From JBBIMP01 sp037444305 (GTDB lineage Bacteria > Acidobacteriota > UBA6911), in assembly GCA_037444305.1 (NCBI GenBank), contig JBBIMP010000025.1, positions 1 through 64,000 of the forward strand: a DNA stretch of 64,000 nucleotides. The letters run 5' to 3'. A program made the translations under genes and the position numbers. Each line of letters opens with the position of its first letter. The stretch's first letter is position 1. Below the pieces are notes generated by a model that worked only from the letters and a program-made list of their open reading frames with translations, ran no database searches and was not told the origin of the DNA. Below are positions 58,261-64,000 of the stretch, piece after piece.

Positions 58261-58298
58261 AGTGCTATATAAATAGTACTATATGGATAACATGTCAA
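58259..58298 (-). promoter_or_regulatory. blaI promoter with tandem BlaI operator
   Basis: TTGACA (58298-58293) is 17 bases from TATTTA (58275-58270); that -10 ends 9 bases before the ATG. Two copies of ATAGT(A/G)CTATAT (58259-58270, 58273-58284) cover the -10 and the start codon; ATAGTACTAT is a perfect palindrome. Confidence 0.7.
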
Positions 58299-58313
58299 GT
58301 AAAAAATAGAATC

Positions 58314-58547
58314 GTGCCCGAATACCCCGAGATCGCCCGGCGAGCCCGCATTTCGGGCGATGTTGTTCTCGAAGCCACGGTGGATGAAGAGGGGAATGTC
58401 GTCCGGCTCCTGGTCATCGAGGGACACCCCATGCTGGTGGAAGCGGCGTTGCGGGCGGCGCGCCAGTGGAAGTATTCGCCCACCCTGCTGAATGGCGAGC
58501 CCGTGCCGATCATCGCCAACGTGACCGTCTCCTTCAAGCTGAAGTGA
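58314..58547 (+). CDS. Orphan TonB C-terminal domain (short or broken gene)
   Basis: 77 aa from a GTG with no ribosome-binding site. The sequence EYPEIARRARISGDVVLEAT and RQWKYSPTLLNGEPVPIIANV closely parallels the TonB domain inside the neighbouring M56-TonB protein, so it looks like a duplicate or a relic of a larger gene that lost its membrane anchor and linker. It is divergent from blaI by 53 bases. It may be expressed as a lone domain, or be a pseudogene fragment. Confidence 0.6.
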   Translation: MPEYPEIARRARISGDVVLEATVDEEGNVVRLLVIEGHPMLVEAALRAARQWKYSPTLLNGEPVPIIANVTVSFKLK

Positions 58548-58609
58548 GAAGAGGCGGTCAGGTGGCAGCCCGAGAAGCAGGAGAAAGTGGCTTGTTCCGG
58601 GCCTGGTGG

Positions 58610-58615
58610 TATACT
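58610..58615 (+). promoter_or_regulatory. -10 element (TATACT) next to the dsbD start
   Basis: TATACT ends 8 bases before the ATG at 58624; no Shine-Dalgarno, and the -35 region is poor. Confidence 0.4.
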
Positions 58616-58623
58616 TCCGCGGT

Positions 58624-60771
58624 ATGAAAAACGGAAGACACCTCATGCTCGGAACGTGGCTGGTTGCCGCGCTCATCGGATGCCCGCAGACCATGCTCTC
58701 CCAGGCGGACACGCCGGTCCGGTGGTCCGCGAAGGCCCCGGAAAAGCCGGTCCCGGCAGGGGAAACCTTCGAGGTTCGCATCGAAGCCTCGATCGACGAT
58801 AACTGGCACCTCTACTCGGTGACGCAGCCGCCCGGCGGACCGAATCCCACGCGGTTCAGCCTCCTGACGGGTGAACCGTTTCAGATCGCCGGCGCCATTC
58901 GTCAGACTACACCCGTCACGGAGTTCGATCCGAATTTCGGCATCCCCACAGAGTACTTCGCCGACGCCGCCGATTTCTGGATCCCCATCAGGATCTCCCC
59001 CGGAGCGAGCCCGGGAGACTACGACGTCCAGGCGCAGGTGATTTACCAGGTCTGCGACGACAAGGTGTGTCTCCCGCCCCGGAAGGTGCCCATTCCGTTC
59101 AAAGTCCGCGTAGCGGCCGGGACCGGCGCGCCGGTTGCCGCGCCCGCGGCAATCCCATCTCCGGCGGCGGCTGCGGCTGCGGTAGTTTCCGAGACCCAGG
59201 ATCCCGGACCGGCGCAGTCTATGGTTCCGCCCCCGCCGGCTGTCGGGGCCGCCGAGTTCGTTCAGGAGCCTGCCGGAACTGCAGCAGAGGTCGAAAGCGC
59301 CCGCTCGAGAGGCTTCCTCCCCTACCTGTGGCTGGCCATGTCGATGGGCGCCCTCTCGCTGGCAACGCCGTGCGTGTTCCCGATGATCCCGATCACGGTC
59401 TCCTACTTCACAAAAAAGGCGGAAGCCGGCCGGTCTTCCGGCATCGGGCAGGCGCTGGTCTACTGCTTCGGGATCATCTTCACCTTCACGGGCCTCGGGC
59501 TGGGTCTTGCAGCGCTGCTGGGCGCCACCGGGATCAACCAGTTCGCGGCCAATCCTTGGGTGAACCTCCTGATCACGGCGATCTTTGTCGGCTTCGCGCT
59601 CAACCTGTTCGGCCTGTACCAGATCGGGGTGCCTTCGGGCATCCTGACAAAGCTGGCGAAATCCGGCGGCGGCAGCACCGCCCAGACGCTGCTGATGGGT
59701 CTAACGTTCACCCTCACGAGCTTCACCTGCACCGTGCCGTTCGTCGGCACCGTGCTGGTGGCAACTTCACAGGGGGAGTGGCTCTGGCCCGCGCTCGGGA
59801 TGCTCGGATTCTCGGTCGTGTTTGCGGCGCCGTTCTTCGTCCTGGCCGTGGTGCCGAAGTGGCTCACGTCTCTGCCCAAGAGCGGCGGCTGGATGAATTC
59901 CGTCAAGGTGACGATGGGTTTCCTGGAACTCGCCGCCGCCATGAAGTTCATCTCGAATGTGGACCTGGTGTGGAACTGGCAGATCTTCACGCGCGAGGTG
60001 GTTCTTTCGGTCTGGCTGGCCATCGCCGTCCTGACGGCGGTTTACCTCCTGGGCAAATTCAGCCTTCCGCACGACACGCCGGTCCAGAGCCTCGGCGTTC
60101 TGCGGATGTCGTCCGCGCTGCTTTTCCTCTCCCTGGGCTTTTACCTTTTCACCGGTTTGATCGGGGGCAGCCTTGGGGAACTCGATGCATTTCTCCCGCC
60201 CAGGACCTCGGGCGGCTTCACCCTGACCGGCAGCGGCGGGAAGGGCCACGAACTCACTTGGCACCGGAAGCTGGATGCCGCGCTCGCCGAGGCGCGGGCG
60301 GAACAGAAACCGGTGTTCATCGACTTCACAGGCTATACGTGCACGAATTGCCGCTGGATGGAGGCCAACATCTTCCCCCTGCCGGCCATCCATGCGCAGC
60401 TGCAGAAATACGCCCGGCTGCAGCTCTTCACCGACGGGGCCGGCCAGGAGTACGAAGACAATCAGGCCTACCAGAAGGAGCAGTACGGCACCGTGGCCCT
60501 GCCCCTTTACGCCCTGCTGGATCAGAACGGGAACAAGATTGCCTCGTTCCCGGGAATGACGAGGAAGCCCGAGGAATTCCTCCGCTTTCTCCAGATTCCC
60601 TTCCGGCAAACCGAGCCGCGAACGCTAGTGAGCGGTCAGGCCACCGAACCCGTCGCTATCGCTCCGGGCTCCGTTGAATCCCGGCCGGCAACGGAGACGG
60701 CAGAGGGAGTAGTCCTCAACCGTTCCTGCGAAATCTCTCCCCCACAGACACAATGCCTCCGGCTACTATGA
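58624..60771 (+). CDS. dsbD: Thiol:disulfide interchange protein DsbD
   Basis: Carries reducing power from cytoplasmic thioredoxin to periplasmic substrates. 715 aa from ATG 58624. Signal sequence with a possible lipobox (LIGC at residue 20); alpha domain (about 30-165) with redox pair VCDDKVCLPP; Ala/Pro-rich linker (about 170-225); eight-helix membrane domain (about 230-510) with TPCVFPMIP and FTCTVPFVG; gamma thioredoxin domain (about 545-660) with the active site GYTCTNCRW. The last 50 residues are a non-conserved tail. Solitary transcription unit. Confidence 0.94.
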   Translation: MKNGRHLMLGTWLVAALIGCPQTMLSQADTPVRWSAKAPEKPVPAGETFEVRIEASIDDNWHLYSVTQPPGGPNPTRFSLLTGEPFQIAGAIRQTTPVTEFDPNFGIPTEYFADAADFWIPIRISPGASPGDYDVQAQVIYQVCDDKVCLPPRKVPIPFKVRVAAGTGAPVAAPAAIPSPAAAAAAVVSETQDPGPAQSMVPPPPAVGAAEFVQEPAGTAAEVESARSRGFLPYLWLAMSMGALSLATPCVFPMIPITVSYFTKKAEAGRSSGIGQALVYCFGIIFTFTGLGLGLAALLGATGINQFAANPWVNLLITAIFVGFALNLFGLYQIGVPSGILTKLAKSGGGSTAQTLLMGLTFTLTSFTCTVPFVGTVLVATSQGEWLWPALGMLGFSVVFAAPFFVLAVVPKWLTSLPKSGGWMNSVKVTMGFLELAAAMKFISNVDLVWNWQIFTREVVLSVWLAIAVLTAVYLLGKFSLPHDTPVQSLGVLRMSSALLFLSLGFYLFTGLIGGSLGELDAFLPPRTSGGFTLTGSGGKGHELTWHRKLDAALAEARAEQKPVFIDFTGYTCTNCRWMEANIFPLPAIHAQLQKYARLQLFTDGAGQEYEDNQAYQKEQYGTVALPLYALLDQNGNKIASFPGMTRKPEEFLRFLQIPFRQTEPRTLVSGQATEPVAIAPGSVESRPATETAEGVVLNRSCEISPPQTQCLRLL

Positions 60772-60802
60772 CTAGGGAGGCTCGCCGTGCCGGAGTTAAC
60801 CG

Positions 60803-61009
60803 CTACCGCGCCGTAATCTGGGAGGTGAAGCCCGCGCGGTTGTGGGCGCCGTCGCAGAAGGGCTTGTTTTCGGAAGCCCCGCAGCGGCAGAGGGCAAACG
60901 ACTCCCTGCCGGTCAGATCGAAGCTCCTGCCATCGGCATCGGTCAAGTCTACCTTGCCCTGAATCAGCAGCGGCCCGTTGTTCTTGCAGACGATTTTCGT
61001 ATCGCTCAT
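60803..61009 (-). CDS. CDGSH iron-sulfur domain protein (mitoNEET-like)
   Basis: 68 aa from ATG 61009 with GGAGGA upstream. The [2Fe-2S] ligands C41, C43, C52 and H56 sit in CRCGASENKPFCDGAH, the CDGSH signature. It is a soluble single-domain form, so it may transfer electrons or clusters. Divergent from aguB, convergent with dsbD. Confidence 0.92.
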   Translation of the reverse strand: MSDTKIVCKNNGPLLIQGKVDLTDADGRSFDLTGRESFALCRCGASENKPFCDGAHNRAGFTSQITAR

Positions 61010-61239
61010 TCGTTCCTCCGAAACTGAAAACTTGACATTGGAAACCCGGCCGGGCTTCCGACGGGTTTGGATAATTAGTTTGAATGATAATGCAAAGTAC
61101 GACAAGATTCAGGCTTCCAGCCGGCTGAAATGCCGAAGCCACGGATTCACGGATTATCTCGCGCCCTTCGGAACTTGCACAATCGGGGAATTCGTGGCAA
61201 GAGGATTCAAATCCCGAAGAAGCCTGGAGCTGAAAAGAG

Positions 61240-62112
61240 GTGAAAGTGAAGATCGGTCTCATCCAGATGGCCTGCGGCGATGAGGCCGCAGGCAACCTCG
61301 AACGCGCCCGACTGAAAATCCGGGAAGCTGCAGGGCAGGGCGCCCAGGTCATCTGCCTGCCCGAGCTTTTCCTGTCGAGGTACTTCTGCCAAACCGAGAA
61401 CCACGAGAACTTCCGCCTGGCCGAGCCCGTGCCCGGCCCCACTACGCGGCAGCTCCAGGAGATAGCGGCGGAACTCGGGATCGTCCTCATCGCATCGCTC
61501 TTCGAACAGCGGGCGCCGGGCCTCTACCACAACACCGCGGCCGTGATCGACGCCGACGGCAGGTTGCTCGGCAAGTACCGGAAGATGCACATCCCGGACG
61601 ATCCGCTCTATCACGAGAAATTCTACTTTGCCCCGGGCGATCTCGGATTCAGGGCCTGGGATACACGGTATGGGCGGATCGGCGTACTCATATGCTGGGA
61701 CCAGTGGTACCCCGAAGCCGCCCGGCTCACCGCCCTGCAGGGCGCACAGATCCTGTTCTATCCGGCGGCCATCGGCTGGCACCCATCGGAGAAGGAAGAG
61801 TTTGGCGCCAGCCAGCACTCCGCTTGGCACACGATCCAGCGCAGCCATGCCATTGCCAACGGGGTATTTGTGGCGGCAGTGAACCGGATCGGCCACGAGG
61901 GTGCAAACCCCGGCGGCATAGAGTTCTGGGGCGCCAGTTTCATTGCCGACCCGGCCGGGAACGTCCTGGAACAGGCGCCGCACGACCGGGAGACCGTCCT
62001 GCTCGCGGCCTGCGACCTTCAGAGCGTGGACATCACGCGCACGCACTGGCCCTTTCTCCGCGACCGCCGGCTGGACGCCTACCGCGGACTCACGAAAAGG
62101 TACATGCCGTGA
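61240..62112 (+). CDS. aguB: N-carbamoylputrescine amidohydrolase
   Basis: Nitrilase-fold enzyme converting N-carbamoylputrescine to putrescine, 290 aa. The catalytic E-K-C triad is E42 (LPELFLSRYFCQ), K115 (YRKMHIPDDP) and C152 (ICWDQWYPEAARL); GWHPSEKEEFGASQHSAW is an AguB-specific loop. The start is GTG at 61240, with AAAAGAG directly before it. It overlaps aguA by 4 bases, so the agmatine-to-putrescine pair is coupled. The 230-base gap before it has no recognisable signal. Confidence 0.93.
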   Translation: MKVKIGLIQMACGDEAAGNLERARLKIREAAGQGAQVICLPELFLSRYFCQTENHENFRLAEPVPGPTTRQLQEIAAELGIVLIASLFEQRAPGLYHNTAAVIDADGRLLGKYRKMHIPDDPLYHEKFYFAPGDLGFRAWDTRYGRIGVLICWDQWYPEAARLTALQGAQILFYPAAIGWHPSEKEEFGASQHSAWHTIQRSHAIANGVFVAAVNRIGHEGANPGGIEFWGASFIADPAGNVLEQAPHDRETVLLAACDLQSVDITRTHWPFLRDRRLDAYRGLTKRYMP

Positions 62113-63179
62113 ACAGCGGAATGCGCGCGTCGGCCCTCCGCATGCCGGCCGAGTGGGAACCGCACGCGGCGACGTGGCTGAGCTGGCCTCACAAGGAGGA
62201 ATCCTGGCCGGGAAAGTTCGCCCCTATTCCGGGCATCTTCGCCGAGATGGTCCGGCTGCTCTCGCCGGGCGAGCGGGTCTGCATCAACGTCAACGACGAG
62301 GAAATGGAGCGCTCCGTGCGCGCGATTCTCGAGCGCGCCGGCGCGTGCATGGACAATGTTCGGTTCTACCTCATCCCGACCAACGATGCCTGGTGCCGCG
62401 ACCACGGACCCATATTCGTGTGGCGGGAAAACGGAATCGACCCCCAGCTTACGGCAATCGACTGGAATTTCAACTCCTGGGGCGGCAAATACCCGCCGTT
62501 CGACCTGGATGACCGGGTTCCGGCCCGGATCGCCGAACAGCTCGGCATCCCGCGCATTTCGCCGGGGATCGTAATGGAAGGCGGCTCGATCGACGTCAAC
62601 GGTACGGGCTCGCTTCTGACCACGCGCTCCTGCCTGCTCAACCCGAACCGCAATCCGCATCTCTCTCGCGGAGAAATCGAAATCCGCCTGAGGGAGCACC
62701 TCGGCGCCCGCAACATCCTCTGGCTGGGAGAAGGGATCGCGGGGGACGACACCGACGGGCACGTGGACGACCTTGCCCGCTTCGTGGACCGGGAGACCAT
62801 TGTGACGATGGTGGAGGACGATCCCGCGGACGAAAACCACGCGCCGCTTCGAGAAAACCTCGAAATGCTGCACGGCATGAAAGATGAGAGGGGGAGGGCG
62901 TTCCGGATCCTGAGCATCTCCATGCCGCCGGCCCGGTTCCACGAGGGGTGCCGTCTGCCCTGCAGTTACGCCAATTTCTACATCGGGAACGAGGTCGTGC
63001 TCGTGCCCGTCTTCGGTGCCCCCTCCGATGCCGCGGCGCTCGAGACGCTGCAGCGGCTGTTTCCCGGCCGCCGCGTTCGCGGGATCGAGTGCGCCGACAT
63101 GGTCTGGGGATTGGGTGCGCTGCACTGCGTTACGCAGCAGCAGCCCGGAACTCCGCCGCCTCATGGAAAGAACAAATGA
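62109..63179 (+). CDS. aguA: Agmatine deiminase
   Basis: Converts agmatine to N-carbamoylputrescine. 356 aa from a GTG overlapping the aguB stop (GTGA). RMPAEWEPHAATWLSWPHKEESWPG, NDAWCRDHGPIFV, DDTDGHVDDLARF (catalytic acidic and His residues) and the Cys nucleophile in GALHCVTQQQP (C340) are intact. Together with AguB it forms an arginine-decarboxylase-linked putrescine route; no speA is in the window. Confidence 0.94.
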   Translation: MNSGMRASALRMPAEWEPHAATWLSWPHKEESWPGKFAPIPGIFAEMVRLLSPGERVCINVNDEEMERSVRAILERAGACMDNVRFYLIPTNDAWCRDHGPIFVWRENGIDPQLTAIDWNFNSWGGKYPPFDLDDRVPARIAEQLGIPRISPGIVMEGGSIDVNGTGSLLTTRSCLLNPNRNPHLSRGEIEIRLREHLGARNILWLGEGIAGDDTDGHVDDLARFVDRETIVTMVEDDPADENHAPLRENLEMLHGMKDERGRAFRILSISMPPARFHEGCRLPCSYANFYIGNEVVLVPVFGAPSDAAALETLQRLFPGRRVRGIECADMVWGLGALHCVTQQQPGTPPPHGKNK

Positions 63180-64000
63180 CACACGGATGCCCGAAGCCAG
63201 AAACCGATCTGTACGGTCTGATATCCCGTGCAGCTCCCGACCACGCGGCGCTCGTGACGCCCCAGGGGCCTTCCTTGACTTACCGGACCCTGAAGCGCGA
63301 GGTGGAGCGGGTTGCGGATGCGCTCGTTTGCATCGGCATGGAAAAAGGGGCGCGCGTTGCCATCGTATTGCCGAATGGCCCCGAAGCGGTCATCGCATTC
63401 TTGGCCGCGTCGATTGCCGGTGTGGCCGCTCCTCTCAATCCGGCCTACAGGCTGGAGGAGTTCCGGTTTTACCTCGAAGACACCGGCGCCCAAGCTCTGA
63501 TTCTGCCTCCCGGCGGGATGGAGGCCGCGCGGCGAGCCGCAATGCCGGGAACGGCCCTACTCGAGATCCGATCGGGCCATGACGGTGCCATGCTCCTGTC
63601 AGCGGATCCGGCCGGCTCCCGGAGGCGGAGTGCCGCTTCTCCGGCCGCCGCCGAAACTGCGCTGGTCCTGCACACCAGCGGCACCACCGGCCGGCCGAAA
63701 CGCGTTCCGCTGTCTCACGCCAACCTGGCCGCGTCGGCACAGAACATTGCCAACACCTACGCACTGACAGAAGACGACACCTCGCTTTGCGTGATGCCGC
63801 TCTTTCACGTCCATGGTCTTGTGGGTTCCGTGCTGTCCGCGCTGGCGTCGGGCGGGACGGTCGTGGTGCCGCGGGGAGGCTTCAACGCTCTCTCCTTCTG
63901 GCAGACGGCACGCGGTCATGGAACCACATGGTACTCGGCCGTGCCATCCGTCCACCAGATGCTGCTCGCGCGTGCCCGGGGTGAAGCACGGCCCGCAGGC
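63176..64000 (+). CDS. AMP-forming acyl-CoA synthetase, oxalate-CoA ligase-like (cut by window edge)
   Basis: First 275 codons of an ANL-superfamily ligase; the gene continues past the right edge. The ATG overlaps the aguA stop by 4 bases (ATGA). VAIVLPNGPEAVIAFLAASI, APLNPAYRLEEFRFYLEDTG, the P-loop LHTSGTTGRPKRVPLSHANL and MPLFHVHGLVGSVLSALASGG are visible. The SAVPSVHQMLL and HVHGLV segments are closest in pattern to the Pcs60/AAE3 oxalate-CoA ligases, but substrate is not certain. Its coupling to polyamine genes is unexplained. Confidence 0.85.
   Translation, partial: MTHGCPKPETDLYGLISRAAPDHAALVTPQGPSLTYRTLKREVERVADALVCIGMEKGARVAIVLPNGPEAVIAFLAASIAGVAAPLNPAYRLEEFRFYLEDTGAQALILPPGGMEAARRAAMPGTALLEIRSGHDGAMLLSADPAGSRRRSAASPAAAETALVLHTSGTTGRPKRVPLSHANLAASAQNIANTYALTEDDTSLCVMPLFHVHGLVGSVLSALASGGTVVVPRGGFNALSFWQTARGHGTTWYSAVPSVHQMLLARARGEARPAG

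Noticed and set aside
61200..61225. tRNA-like TTCAAATCC segment before aguB
   Set aside because: No acceptor or anticodon stem could be formed around it; no tRNA gene is supported.

Overview
The window is a dense, GC-rich (visibly well above 60 %) bacterial chromosome segment made mostly of housekeeping genes, with no rRNA, tRNA, CRISPR array, prophage or insertion sequence that I can recognise. Good -35/-10 promoters (TTGACA/TATAAT type) are readable at many transcription-unit starts. The combination of M56-peptidase receptors fused to TonB domains, a BlaI repressor, a small lysine-rich protein, SelB, PyrR and a class I fumarase suits a Gram-negative soil or sediment lineage such as Acidobacteriota. 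That placement is inference; no rRNA is present to settle it.

Layout. 1-3.3 kb: str operon (rpsL-rpsG-fusA-tuf, minus strand). 3.6-6.4 kb: ssb and a class A penicillin-binding protein. 6.5-10.3 kb: larC, a stand-alone MetRS C-terminal tRNA-binding protein, tatD and a polyprenyl diphosphate synthase. 10.6-13.2 kb: argS and a secreted unknown. 13.3-21.4 kb (minus): ffh, then rpsP-khpA-rimM-trmD-rplS-rnhB, followed by a large TPR protein, a small membrane protein and thiE. 21.6-27.1 kb: selB, tatA, a PD-(D/E)XK-like unknown, an enoyl-CoA hydratase, cutA and a DivIC/FtsB-like protein. 27.2-32.7 kb: the pyrimidine pathway split into two divergent operons, pyrR-pyrB-pyrC (minus) and pyrK-pyrD-pyrF (plus), which appear to share one palindromic -35 hexamer. 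32.8-37.0 kb: lytic transglycosylase, GAF/PP2C phosphatase, PH-domain protein, lysine-rich protein, an apparently empty stretch and a small membrane protein. 37.3-44.4 kb: fused class I fumarase, exported protein-isoaspartyl methyltransferase, and an NAD-salvage operon (amidase-nadE-pncB). 44.5-54.7 kb: Cache-domain membrane protein, family-5 uracil-DNA glycosylase, a duplicated-domain secreted protein, FNR-type reductase, pdxB, alpha/beta hydrolase, metH and a DUF971 protein. 54.7-58.5 kb: a vapBC toxin-antitoxin pair, a palindrome-rich non-coding repeat region, and a BlaI / M56-TonB sensor pair with an orphan TonB domain. 58.6-64 kb: dsbD, a CDGSH protein, aguB-aguA (agmatine to putrescine) and a translationally coupled, window-truncated acyl-CoA synthetase resembling oxalate-CoA ligases.

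The main cross-cutting observation is that several genes (vapB, blaI, pyrK, pcm, dsbD, the enoyl-CoA hydratase gene and the PBP gene) have a -10-like hexamer ending only 7-10 bases before the start codon and no Shine-Dalgarno sequence, which implies leaderless mRNAs. The most interesting local signals are the pyr divergent promoter with a candidate PyrR-binding hairpin on the pyrR start site, the BlaI tandem operator over its own start codon, and the nested inverted repeats at about 55.45-55.77 kb. I did not find a clearly new multi-gene system.
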